A DNA stretch of 11,167 nt, taken from positions 1 to 11,167 of the forward strand of contig QHBQ01000243.1 of assembly GCA_003243865.1 (NCBI GenBank), in the 5' to 3' direction. The notes beneath the pieces are model-generated. The model ran no database searches and was not told where the DNA came from. It saw only the letters and a list, made by a program, of their open reading frames with translations. Position numbers and translations under genes: made by a program. Origin of the DNA: Candidatus Chloroheliales bacterium. Its GTDB lineage: Bacteria; Chloroflexota; Chloroflexia; QHBQ01. Shown piece by piece: positions 1 to 6,666 of the stretch; position 1 is the stretch's first letter; each line of letters starts with the position of its first letter.

Positions 1-15
1 TAGGAGAGACGGAAG

Positions 16-1515
16 ATGGCAGACGTAACCGTAGTGATGCCCCAGCTAGGCGAGACCGTTACCGAAGGGGTGGTCGGCACCTGGCTGAAGAAGCCGGGCG
101 ATAAGGTGGAGAAGTACGAGAGCCTGGTCGAGGTGATTACCGACAAAGTGACCGCCGAGGTGCCTGCGCCGGTCTCCGGTGTGTTGAAGGAGATCCTGGT
201 GCAGGAGGGCGAGACGGTCAAGGTCAACACCAGCATTGCCACTATGACTAGCGATGTCGCCGAGCCTGCCACCGTTGGCGCGGGTGAGAGCGCCGGGGTG
301 GGTACCAGCGTGGAGCTGCCGCCCGCCGCCGCCGATAGCAGCCCTAGCGAGTCTGTATCTGGCAAGGCTGGCTACGAAGCGACCGCACCGATGGACGATG
401 TGGAGAAGAGCGACGGCAAGAGCAACGGCCAGAGCGGCGCTGCCACGGCGCAATTGCTCGACGAGAAAGAAGTCAACCGCCGCTACGCACCCGCAGTGCG
501 CCGCATCGCCCAGGAGCATAACATTGACTTGCGCACCGCGCAGATTCCCGGTACTGGCGGCAACGCGCGAGTGACTAAGGAAGACATCCTCGCCTACGTC
601 GCCACGCAGCCAGGTGGCACCGGCGCGGCTGCCCCCCCGCCCAAACTTGCCGAACCGCCTAAGCCTACCGCGCCGCCTGCCCAGCCCGCAGAGCAAGGCC
701 TTGCTTTCCCGATGGGCGGCAGCCTCGCGCCGTCTACGCCAGCCCCTGCCGCCGCTCCCCCGCCACAGCCAACCGCCCCCGCCTCCCCCAGCCAACCATT
801 GGCCGCTGCTGGCGCTAGCGAGACTCCGGTGCCGCTCACCCCAATGCGCAAGGCAATCGCCGAGCATATGGTGCGCAGCGTGCAGACCTCGCCGCACGCC
901 TGGACGCTGGTCGAGATTGATATGACCAACATCTGGAAGTATCGCGCCGCGCACAAGGAGGAGTTCAAGCAGCGCGAGGGCATCGAATTGACCTTCTTCC
1001 CCTTCTTCTGCAAGGCGGTGGTTGACTCGCTGCACCAGTACCCCTATATGAACGCCACCTGGCGCGATGGGCAGGTTGTGCTGCTCAACCAAATCAACAT
1101 CGGCGTCGCGGTGGACATCCCCGACGGCTTGATCGTGCCAGTAATCAAGGGGGCGGACGGCCTCAGCATCGCTGGCATCGCCCGCAATGTGGTAGACCTC
1201 GCCAGCCGCGCCCGCACCAACAAGCTGAAGCTCGACGACATCCAGGGCGGCACCATCACGGTCAACAACCCCGGCGCGTTCGGCAGCATCATGTCCATGC
1301 CGATCATCAATCAGCCGCAGGCGGCAATCATCACAATGGAGCAGATTGTGCCGCGCGCGCTGGTGATTGATGGCATGATCGCGATCCGCTACATGATGTA
1401 CAGCTGCCTCAGCTTCGACCACCGCATCCTTGACGGCGGCGTGGCGGGCCGCTTCCTGCAAACGGTCAAGAAGTGGCTGGAAGGCTACGGCAGCGCGGGC
1501 AACAGCCTCTACTAA
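16..1515 (+). CDS. 2-oxoacid dehydrogenase E2 component (dihydrolipoamide acyltransferase), probably branched-chain type
   Basis: The 499-aa protein is the E2 core of a cytoplasmic 2-oxoacid dehydrogenase complex. It moves the acyl group from E1 on a lipoyl arm to CoA. One lipoyl domain spans about residues 3-79, with the lipoylated lysine at K44 in an ITDKVTAEVPAP context. A charged and Ala-rich linker follows, then the E1/E3-binding domain at about 155-195. A long Pro/Ala linker (about 200-270) leads to the catalytic domain (about 270-490), which has the HxxxDG active site at H469, D473 and G474. The SPHAWTLVEIDMTN stretch resembles branched-chain E2 (BkdB-like), but a pyruvate E2 cannot be excluded. 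ATG 16 is preceded by AGGAG at 2-6. The TAG at 1-3 could be the stop of an upstream gene, most likely E1-beta, so this would be the distal gene of its operon. The family call is secure; the substrate is inferred. Confidence 0.95.
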   Translation: MADVTVVMPQLGETVTEGVVGTWLKKPGDKVEKYESLVEVITDKVTAEVPAPVSGVLKEILVQEGETVKVNTSIATMTSDVAEPATVGAGESAGVGTSVELPPAAADSSPSESVSGKAGYEATAPMDDVEKSDGKSNGQSGAATAQLLDEKEVNRRYAPAVRRIAQEHNIDLRTAQIPGTGGNARVTKEDILAYVATQPGGTGAAAPPPKLAEPPKPTAPPAQPAEQGLAFPMGGSLAPSTPAPAAAPPPQPTAPASPSQPLAAAGASETPVPLTPMRKAIAEHMVRSVQTSPHAWTLVEIDMTNIWKYRAAHKEEFKQREGIELTFFPFFCKAVVDSLHQYPYMNATWRDGQVVLLNQINIGVAVDIPDGLIVPVIKGADGLSIAGIARNVVDLASRARTNKLKLDDIQGGTITVNNPGAFGSIMSMPIINQPQAAIITMEQIVPRALVIDGMIAIRYMMYSCLSFDHRILDGGVAGRFLQTVKKWLEGYGSAGNSLY

Positions 1516-1546
1516 GCCTAAAGATTAAGGGTGAAAGATTAAAGAT

Positions 1547-1571
1547 GGGGGCGCACTGCGGTGCGCCCTCA
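1547..1571. terminator. Bidirectional terminator hairpin between the E2 and glycosyltransferase genes
   Basis: A stem of about 10 bp pairs 1547-1556 with 1561-1570 around the loop TGCG, with one G-U pair. It lies in the 75-bp gap between two convergent stop codons (1515 and 1591). Both sides are rich in T on the transcript leaving the hairpin: CTCTTTTATCTT on the plus strand, and ATCTTTAATCTTTC on the minus strand. This fits one hairpin serving both genes. Confidence 0.7.
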
Positions 1572-1590
1572 GCCTTCCCTCTTTTATCTT

Positions 1591-2766
1591 CTACATCCCC
1601 AACACCTGCCGATAGGCGGATACTGTGGCCTGCGCGGTGCGCTGCCAGGTGAAGCGGGCGGCTTGCGGTGGGCCTTTGGCCCGCAGTTCGGCCTGCCTGG
1701 CTTCATCGTTCAGCACGGCCAGCATCGCGGCACTGAGAGTAGCGGGGTCGTGCGCGTCCACCAGGATGCCTGCGTCGCCAACCACCTCCGGTAGGCTGGC
1801 GGCGTTGGAGCAGACGAGAGGAGTGCCACACGCCAGCGCCTCCAGTGGGTCGAGGCCGAAGCCTTCGTAGAGCGAGGGGAAGACGAACAGCCCAGCCGCC
1901 GCGTACAGAGCGGCCTTGTCCACATCGCTGACCTGCCCCAGCCAGTGCACGTTGTCGCCCAGTCCCAGCCGCCGAGCCTCAGCGTAGACATCGGGGAACA
2001 ACGCCGGGTTGCTCAATCTCACCTTGTCATCGGGCGGCTTACCGGCGATCGCTAGCGGGCGGGGCGATTGCATCTGAGGCAGGGCGGCGGCATAGGCGCG
2101 CAGCAAGCCAATGACGTTCTTGCGCCGGTCAAAGCCACCGATGTAGAAAATAAACCCGTCCGGCAACCCGAACTGCGCCCGCGTTGCTGCCTGCTGTTCA
2201 GCAGGGGCGGGCCGATATTGCACCCCTATACCCAGGTATGTTACCTTCACCTGCTGCTCCGGAACGCGCAGCAGCTCGATTATGTCACGCCTTGAGCATT
2301 GCGAATCGGTGAGCAGCAGCTGCGCCCGCCGTGCTGCTGCTGTCGCCAGTCGCAGATAGAGACGAAAGAGGCGCGAGCCGCGATACTCAGGCAGCCGTAG
2401 CGGGATAAGGTCGTGAACGGTAACTACCAGCGGGCAGGGCTTGAGCAGCGGCGCGGTCATATAGGGCGAATGTAGCAGGTCTATACTCAACATTCGCGCC
2501 GCCGCGCCGAGTTCCACCTGCTCCCACCACAACTCGCGCAGGTTATCGCCCATCGCCCGGCGCCGCTGCGCTTGGTAGTGCGCTCCCAGCACCGCATCGG
2601 CGTCGTTCGCTACTCTTTGCTCCGGCGGGTGCAGCATCGTTGCCCGCAGTTCGTCACCCACCAGCCTGGCCTCGTGCAGCGCCCGCCACAACTCGCGGGT
2701 ATATTGCCCGCTGCCGGTAAACGGTTTGTCCCAGAAGAACCCATTGATGCCAATCCGCTTCAGCAA
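1591..2766 (-). CDS. GT4-type glycosyltransferase
   Basis: This is a 391-aa GT-B fold glycosyltransferase of the GT4 type, likely acting at the cytoplasmic face on an envelope or extracellular polysaccharide. Visible motifs, counted from the chosen start, are the N-terminal acceptor-side loop KPFTGSGQYT (14-23), VVTVHDLIPL (114-123), LTDSQCSRRDI (152-162), the donor-phosphate motif GGFDRRKN (210-217) and the EX7E nucleotide-sugar motif E301...E309 within SLYEGFGLDPLEALACGTP. The start is TTG 2766. It has GGAG 6 nt upstream (2773-2776, minus strand) and gives the usual N-terminus with RIGINGFFW right at the beginning. A longer frame opens at ATG 2856, but that codon overlaps the -10 box of the proposed promoter and would add 30 residues unlike the family. 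The sugar donor and acceptor are unknown. Confidence 0.88.
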   Translation of the reverse strand: MLKRIGINGFFWDKPFTGSGQYTRELWRALHEARLVGDELRATMLHPPEQRVANDADAVLGAHYQAQRRRAMGDNLRELWWEQVELGAAARMLSIDLLHSPYMTAPLLKPCPLVVTVHDLIPLRLPEYRGSRLFRLYLRLATAAARRAQLLLTDSQCSRRDIIELLRVPEQQVKVTYLGIGVQYRPAPAEQQAATRAQFGLPDGFIFYIGGFDRRKNVIGLLRAYAAALPQMQSPRPLAIAGKPPDDKVRLSNPALFPDVYAEARRLGLGDNVHWLGQVSDVDKAALYAAAGLFVFPSLYEGFGLDPLEALACGTPLVCSNAASLPEVVGDAGILVDAHDPATLSAAMLAVLNDEARQAELRAKGPPQAARFTWQRTAQATVSAYRQVLGM

Positions 2767-2772
2767 ATCACG

Positions 2773-2776
2773 CTCC
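2773..2776 (-). promoter_or_regulatory. Shine-Dalgarno GGAG deciding the glycosyltransferase start
   Basis: GGAG lies six bases before TTG 2766 on the minus strand. The upstream ATG candidates (2796 and 2856) have no comparable site. This is the main sequence reason for preferring the TTG start. Confidence 0.6.
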
Positions 2777-2833
2777 GCTAATTCGATATTTAGCATTGCT
2801 CGTGCGGCATGATGATAGCACAGCGGTGGATAT

Positions 2834-2862
2834 TTGACAAAGCCAGCAGCGGTCATTATAAT
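2834..2862 (+). promoter_or_regulatory. Consensus sigma-70 promoter for the thioredoxin gene
   Basis: TTGACA at 2834-2839 and TATAAT at 2857-2862 are separated by exactly 17 bp, a perfect match to the housekeeping consensus. Transcription would start near 2869, leaving a leader of about 107 nt before thioredoxin. The promoter lies upstream of the glycosyltransferase start chosen here. Confidence 0.8.
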
Positions 2863-2881
2863 TCAGGCTAAGGGTTGGCAA
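2855..2881 (-). promoter_or_regulatory. Opposing promoter for the glycosyltransferase sharing the -10 box
   Basis: The symmetrical octamer ATTATAAT at 2855-2862 also reads as TATAAT on the minus strand (2860-2855). TTGCCA at 2881-2876 lies 15 bp upstream on that strand. Spacing is short, so this side is probably weaker than the plus-strand promoter. Transcription from it would start near 2848, downstream of ATG 2856. Confidence 0.5.
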
Positions 2882-2975
2882 CACCGCCCGCACCCGGTGT
2901 AAGATGATAGCACAAGATAAAAACCGGATATTTAACCCACAAATCAGCATCATAATCAGGAGGATAAACAAGACA

Positions 2976-3308
2976 ATGGCAAAGCCAGTAGAACTGACCG
3001 ACAACAATTTTCGCAGCGAAGTGACCGGCACCAATCAGCCAGTGCTGGTGGACTTCTGGGCCACCTGGTGCGGCCCTTGCCGCGCCGTCGCCCCGGTAGT
3101 CGAGCAAATCGCTACCGACCTTGATGGCAAGGCCAAGGTTGCCAAACTCGATGTGGATGCCAATCCCATCGCCGCGAGTATGTTCGGCGTGCGCAGCATC
3201 CCGACGCTGATCGTGTTCAAGGACGGTCGCGAGGTGGAGCGCGTGGTTGGCGCAGTACCTAACCTGAAGGCCACCTTGCAGGGCAAAATCGAAAAGCACA
3301 TGGCCTGA
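2976..3308 (+). CDS. trxA: Thioredoxin
   Basis: This is a 110-aa cytoplasmic thioredoxin, the normal family length. It reduces disulfides in target proteins and is itself reduced by thioredoxin reductase. The redox motif WCGPC is at 31-35, within VDFWATWCGPCR, and the conserved cis-proline is P76 in RSIPTLIVF. No signal peptide or membrane segment is present. The start is ATG 2976, preceded by AGGAGG at 2958-2963 with a rather long 12-nt spacer. An in-frame ATG at 2904 would add 24 residues with no family match and would place the AGGAGG inside the gene. The gene stands alone with its own consensus promoter and ends in a repeat-rich gap facing the sigma factor. Confidence 0.96.
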   Translation: MAKPVELTDNNFRSEVTGTNQPVLVDFWATWCGPCRAVAPVVEQIATDLDGKAKVAKLDVDANPIAASMFGVRSIPTLIVFKDGREVERVVGAVPNLKATLQGKIEKHMA

Positions 3309-3326
3309 GCAGATTTAAGATTGTAG

Positions 3327-3382
3327 ATTGCAGATTGCAGATTGTCGGTGGTGGCTCGGCCACCGCATCTGCAATCTGCAAT
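3327..3382. repeat. Long inverted repeat built from AGATTGC units after trxA
   Basis: Arms of 16 bp (3327-3342 and 3367-3382) are perfectly complementary. Each is made of the tandem heptamer AGATTGC or its complement, and further degenerate copies lie just upstream from about 3312. An inner 6-bp stem, 3350-3355 with 3359-3364, caps the structure. A T-rich stretch, ATTTGTGTTT, follows on the plus strand. It may serve as the trxA terminator. Confidence 0.65.
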
Positions 3383-3430
3383 TTGTGTTTACGCCCATAT
3401 TGTGAAAGTGGGTAGGCGCAACGCGCACAG

Positions 3431-3455
3431 CAACAACCCCCAGCGGGGGTTGTTG
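3431..3455. terminator. Perfect GC-rich hairpin between convergent trxA and sigma factor genes
   Basis: An 11-bp perfect stem pairs 3431-3441 with 3445-3455 around the 3-nt loop AGC. It sits between convergent stops at 3308 and 3503. Neither side has a true T tract, so a role in termination or transcript protection is inferred from position and stability. Confidence 0.55.
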
Positions 3456-3502
3456 GAATCTTGACTAACCACAGGGTAGGAGTGAACTACTTTATCTGCA
3501 CT

Positions 3503-4087
3503 CTAAGCCATGCTCAAGGCTGGTACGAACGAGGTTGCCTGCTCCTCTTGCTGCTCCATAATCTCGTGCAGGCTGTGTAGGGCGCGATATTGCAAGGCGC
3601 GAATCGCACCCTCCTTCTTGTTCATCATCGCGGCGATTTCGGTGTTGTCGTAGCCTTCGATGAATTTGAAGTGGATGACCTGGCGCTGTTCGCCGGTAAG
3701 CTGGCTGATCGCCAGGCGTAGCTCCTGCGCCTTCAGGCTGTTCAGTAGCGCTGCTTCGGGGTCAATCGGCTCTTCGCGGGTGATAAGCGTATCATCAAGT
3801 GGTAGGCTCTCACGGTGAGTGCGGTAGTGGTCAACCACCAGGTTGTGCGCCAGGCGGTATAGCCACGAGGAGAACGGGTAGCCGGTCCATACGTAGCGCT
3901 CGATTGCCTCCCACGCTTTGAGGAACACCTGCCCGCATAGGTCTTCGGCTTCGGACGCATCGCCCACCTTGTAGTAAATGTAGCGGTATATCTTCTCAAC
4001 GTAGTTGCTATAGAGTGCGGCGAACGCCGCTTCGTCGCGCTTCGTCGCTCGTTGCACCAGTTCCGCCTCATTGGACATCAGAGCCAT
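3503..4087 (-). CDS. ECF-type sigma-70 family RNA polymerase sigma factor
   Basis: The 194-aa protein has only regions 2 and 4, as in ECF sigma factors, which direct RNA polymerase to a small set of stress or envelope promoters. Region 2 covers about 14-92 and includes SEAEDLCGQVFLKAWEAIERY and the -10 recognition stretch PFSSWLYRLAHNLVVDHYR. Region 4 covers about 120-175, with the helix-turn-helix at about 146-173 (YDNTEIAAMMNKKEGAIRAL). ATG 4087 has a perfect AGGAGG eight bases upstream (4096-4101, minus strand). No anti-sigma gene lies next to it. The downstream neighbour is convergent thioredoxin and the upstream neighbour is the divergent MBL-fold gene. A short polar tail follows region 4. 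Its signal and regulon cannot be told from the window. Confidence 0.93.
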   Translation of the reverse strand: MALMSNEAELVQRATKRDEAAFAALYSNYVEKIYRYIYYKVGDASEAEDLCGQVFLKAWEAIERYVWTGYPFSSWLYRLAHNLVVDHYRTHRESLPLDDTLITREEPIDPEAALLNSLKAQELRLAISQLTGEQRQVIHFKFIEGYDNTEIAAMMNKKEGAIRALQYRALHSLHEIMEQQEEQATSFVPALSMA

Positions 4088-4193
4088 TGCTTATGCCTCC
4101 TTGAACTTCCATCGGATAACAACTCTATTGATGCTACAGTGGCTGCCACCAGGTAAAGTATAAAGCAACATTTGTGCCACATCTGCCGCGATT

Positions 4194-4222
4194 TTCGTTA
4201 TCGGCCCCGCTTATGCTATAAT
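4194..4222 (+). promoter_or_regulatory. Extended -10 promoter for the MBL-TSUP-DUF1634 cluster
   Basis: TGC-TATAAT at 4214-4222 is a full extended -10 element. The -35 position at about 4194-4199 (TTCGTT) is weak, as is usual with extended -10 promoters. The leader before the TTG start at 4273 would be about 45 nt. Confidence 0.6.
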
Positions 4223-4261
4223 TACAACGCAAACTAGCGCTTAAAGTTAGCTTACAGCCAG

Positions 4262-4267
4262 AAGGAG
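4262..4267 (+). promoter_or_regulatory. Shine-Dalgarno AAGGAG for the TTG start of the MBL gene
   Basis: AAGGAG ends five bases before TTG 4273. No ATG in this frame lies near the start of the conserved domain, so this site supports the TTG start. Confidence 0.65.
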
Positions 4268-4272
4268 CAAGA

Positions 4273-5229
4273 TTGGCAATCAAATATAACCTCACCCCGG
4301 TACACGGCAGCATCAACTATCTGCCCGGCCCGCAGAACATCGGCGTCATCGTCGGTGCCAACGATAGCGATTGCGCGATAGTGGACAGCGGCCTGACCAA
4401 AGAGAACGGCAAGGCCATCCTCAAGGCCCTGTGGGAAGTGGGTCTGCGGGTGGTCGCTATTCTCAATACCCACTCGCACGCTGACCACTTTGGTGGCAAT
4501 GCCCACATCGTGGCCTCCTCTAATGGCGGCGCAGTGCGGATCTACGCCCCACCAATAGAGGAAGCGTTCATGCGCTACCCCCTACTGGAGCCAACCGGCC
4601 TGTTCGCTGGGGCTGCGCCAATCAAGCCGCTCTACTCCCACTTCCTCTACGCCCCACCCTCACCGATTGACGTGGTGCTGTCGCCCGGCCCGCTCGACCT
4701 GCCCGAACTGGGCTTCAGCATCGAAGTGGTAGACCTGAAGGGTCACGCCGCCGGACAGATGGGCTACCTTGCCAAGGGTGTGCTGTTCGTCGGCGACCTT
4801 GTGCTTCCCGCTGCGGTAATTGAGAAGTACAAAGTGCTGTACTGCGCGGGCGTAACCGAGCATCTCGCCTCGCTCGACCGCGCTCTAACCTACGCTGACC
4901 GCGTTGCCGCCGTCGTCCCCGGCCACTCGCCCACGCTAACCCCTGCCGAGTTCAGCGAACTGGTCGCTATTAACCGCGCCCGCTTCGTAGATACCCTCGA
5001 TTTCATCGTCGCCCATCTTGAGGCTGCCGGGCCGCAGAGCAGCGAGGCGGTGCTGCGAGCGGTCTGCGCCCATTACGACTTCGGCGTCACCACCGCCGAG
5101 GCATACTACCTGCTACAGCCTACCATCTACGCGCATCTCAGTTGCCTGCACCAGCAGGGACGAATCGGCTGGCGAGTGGCAGATAATACCGCGCTATGGT
5201 ACTTTGTTGAGATGAAAGACCCAACTTGA
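4273..5229 (+). CDS. Metallo-beta-lactamase fold hydrolase with C-terminal winged-helix-like region
   Basis: This is a 318-aa cytoplasmic metallohydrolase. The metal motif HxHxDH is complete (H67, H69, D71, H72), and the other expected ligands are H158 in LKGHAAG, D175 in FVGDLV and H218 in VPGHSP. A two-metal site like that of glyoxalase II and relatives is therefore likely. The last 65 residues or so (about 252-313) look like a winged helix, as in several MBL hydrolases with a DNA-binding-like or lid tail. Start is TTG 4273 with AAGGAG upstream. Its stop overlaps the next start as TGATG, so it is translationally coupled to the TSUP permease. ETHE1-type persulfide dioxygenases sit beside TSUP genes in some sulfur operons, but the full two-metal ligand set argues for a hydrolase. 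The substrate is not known. Confidence 0.88.
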   Translation: MAIKYNLTPVHGSINYLPGPQNIGVIVGANDSDCAIVDSGLTKENGKAILKALWEVGLRVVAILNTHSHADHFGGNAHIVASSNGGAVRIYAPPIEEAFMRYPLLEPTGLFAGAAPIKPLYSHFLYAPPSPIDVVLSPGPLDLPELGFSIEVVDLKGHAAGQMGYLAKGVLFVGDLVLPAAVIEKYKVLYCAGVTEHLASLDRALTYADRVAAVVPGHSPTLTPAEFSELVAINRARFVDTLDFIVAHLEAAGPQSSEAVLRAVCAHYDFGVTTAEAYYLLQPTIYAHLSCLHQQGRIGWRVADNTALWYFVEMKDPT

Positions 5230-6080
5230 TGTCGCTGTGGATATTCCTGATCATCGTCTTTGCCACCTCACTGACAGCCGGGCTGATCGGCGCACTGGTG
5301 GGGATTGGGGGTGGCATCCTAATCGTGCCGCTGCTGACGATTGGGTTCGGGATTGACATAAAGTACGCCATCGGCGCGAGTATTGTCTGCACGATTGCCA
5401 CCAGCAGCGGCGCAGCGGTTGCCTACCTGCGCGACCACATCATCAATCTGCGAGCGGCGATGTTCCTCGAAGTGGCGACTACGGTGGGGGCAATCACCGG
5501 CGCGTTTCTCACCGGTATCATCAACCCAAACTTCCTCTACATCCTGTTCGGCGCGGTGATGACCGTTTCGGCGGCGGCGCAGGTGTTCAAGTTCGGCGAG
5601 GAGTTGCCGCGAGGGGTGCAGAGCGACAAACTGGCGCTACGGCTCAAGTTGCCCAGCGAATATCCCGACAAACGGCTGGGGTTGGTGCATTACAATGTCA
5701 CCCGCGTGCCGCTCGGCTTCGGCATTATGTATGTGGCGGGGGTTCTCTCCGGGTTGCTCGGCATTGGCAGCGGCGTGTTCAAGGTGCTGGCGATGGACAG
5801 CGCGATGCGAATGCCGATGAAGGTATCCAGCACTACCAGCAACTTCATGATCGGCGTGACCGCCGCCGCCAGCGCGGGCGTCTACCTGGGGCGCGGCAAT
5901 GTCAACCCGCTGCTGGTCGCGCCGGTGGCGATCGGGGTGCTGGGCGGGGCGCTGCTCGGCAGCCGCATCCTGCCGAACATGACTAATCGGGCCGTCCGCA
6001 AGCTATTCGTGCCGATCCTGCTGCTGATTGCCGCGCAAATGATACTGAAAGGGTTTGGGGTGAGCATCTTTGGAGAGTAA
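5229..6080 (+). CDS. TSUP family permease (TauE/SafE-like)
   Basis: This 283-aa integral membrane protein of the TSUP (TauE/SafE, DUF81) family probably exports or imports a small sulfur-containing or organic anion. Two related halves each begin with a Gly-rich hydrophobic motif: LIGALVGIGGGILIVPLLT near residue 18 and VLSGLLGIGSGVFKVLAM near 172. They are joined by a cytoplasmic loop that is polar around residues 120-155. About eight membrane segments are apparent. ATG 5229 overlaps the MBL stop in TGATG and there is no strong Shine-Dalgarno, so translation likely depends on coupling. A TTG three bases earlier is a less likely start. The DUF1634-type protein follows after 38 bp. The family call is firm; the substrate is inferred only broadly. 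Confidence 0.9.
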   Translation: MSLWIFLIIVFATSLTAGLIGALVGIGGGILIVPLLTIGFGIDIKYAIGASIVCTIATSSGAAVAYLRDHIINLRAAMFLEVATTVGAITGAFLTGIINPNFLYILFGAVMTVSAAAQVFKFGEELPRGVQSDKLALRLKLPSEYPDKRLGLVHYNVTRVPLGFGIMYVAGVLSGLLGIGSGVFKVLAMDSAMRMPMKVSSTTSNFMIGVTAAASAGVYLGRGNVNPLLVAPVAIGVLGGALLGSRILPNMTNRAVRKLFVPILLLIAAQMILKGFGVSIFGE

Positions 6081-6085
6081 TTACT

Positions 6086-6104
6086 CCTCCCCCACCGGGG
6101 GAGG
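6086..6104. repeat. REP-like palindrome between the TSUP and DUF1634 genes
   Basis: An 8-bp perfect stem pairs 6086-6093 with 6097-6104 around the loop ACC. The whole 38-bp gap between the two genes is this palindrome plus its purine-rich tail (GGTTGGGAGAGGG). Similar CCTCCCCC-ACC-GGGGGAGG sequences occur as dispersed intergenic palindromes in many bacteria, as I recall. It lies inside an operon, so it is unlikely to be a full terminator. Confidence 0.6.
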
Positions 6105-6106
6105 TT

Positions 6107-6115
6107 GGGAGAGGG
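6107..6115 (+). promoter_or_regulatory. Ribosome binding site of the DUF1634 gene, within the palindrome tail
   Basis: GGGAGAGGG lies just before GTG 6119; the GGAG core leaves a 7-nt spacer. It is directly adjacent to the hairpin at 6086-6104, so the folded repeat may affect access to it. Confidence 0.55.
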
Positions 6116-6118
6116 TCT

Positions 6119-6544
6119 GTGGCAGATAGCAACGAACAACTGAAAGATATTGAAGCGCAAGAAGTGCGCAAGGCCCAGGCGTTCGATATCGATCTACTGA
6201 TTGCCCGCGTGCTGCGCGGCGGGGTTTTCACCAGCGCGGCGCTGCTCGCCTTCGGCCTGATCATCTATCTGGTGCAGGAGGCAGGGCAGGCTCGCGACTG
6301 GCATACTACCGTAGACTATGTAAGCAAGAACAATCAGCTTTACAAGCTGGGCAACCTCATCCCGGCGCTGTTCGCCTTCGAGCCGCTTGCCTTCGTCGAG
6401 GCTGGGGTTATCCTGCTGATCCTCACCCCGATCATCCGCGTGGCAGCCTCGGTGCTGCTCTTCGCCCGCGAACGCGACCTGCTCTACGTGACGATCACCC
6501 TTCTCGTGCTGGTTGTGCTGCTGTTCGGCTGGTTTGCGCATTGA
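6119..6544 (+). CDS. DUF1634-type small membrane protein, TSUP partner
   Basis: The 141-aa protein has three predicted membrane helices (about 33-53, 90-115 and 120-139). Its N-terminal 25 residues are polar and probably cytoplasmic. The stretch VILLILTPIIRVAASVLLFARERDLLYV (94-123) is the conserved core of DUF1634 proteins as I know them. Genes of this family commonly lie next to TSUP permeases, as here, so an accessory subunit of the transporter is the best guess. The start is GTG 6119 with a purine-rich site upstream; no ATG lies near the N-terminus. The biochemical role of the family is not established. Confidence 0.82.
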   Translation: MADSNEQLKDIEAQEVRKAQAFDIDLLIARVLRGGVFTSAALLAFGLIIYLVQEAGQARDWHTTVDYVSKNNQLYKLGNLIPALFAFEPLAFVEAGVILLILTPIIRVAASVLLFARERDLLYVTITLLVLVVLLFGWFAH

Positions 6545-6579
6545 CTACCAATTGGCTATGGCGCTGGTATAAAACGGAT

Positions 6580-6647
6580 GGGCGCAATGAATTTGCGCCC
6601 CCTGCAAGCACGAAACCCGGTGTAGGGGCGCGGATTTATCGCGCCCA
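6580..6647. repeat. Composite palindromic intergenic repeat, copy 1
   Basis: This 68-nt unit holds two hairpins. One pairs 6580-6587 with 6593-6600 (GGGCGCAA with TTGCGCCC). The other pairs 6626-6632 with 6640-6646 (GGGCGCG with CGCGCCC). It lies between the convergent DUF1634 and transporter genes. Apart from a few changes in the middle it matches copy 2. Confidence 0.8.
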
Positions 6648-6666
6648 TCCATTCTTTCATCAAGCA

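Noticed and set aside
46..1461. 471-codon open frame on the minus strand opposite the E2 gene
   Set aside because: It is antisense to a clear E2 gene with lipoyl and catalytic motifs. Its translation is His/Arg/Gly-rich low complexity with no recognisable domain, the usual shadow of a GC-rich gene.
2767..2856. Upstream extension of the glycosyltransferase to ATG 2856
   Set aside because: The ATG overlaps the proposed minus-strand -10 box, has no Shine-Dalgarno and adds residues unlike the family. TTG 2766 has GGAG at a good distance.
2904..2975. N-terminal extension of thioredoxin from ATG 2904
   Set aside because: It adds 24 residues outside the thioredoxin fold and would put the AGGAGG site inside the coding region. 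ATG 2976 gives the normal 110-aa protein.
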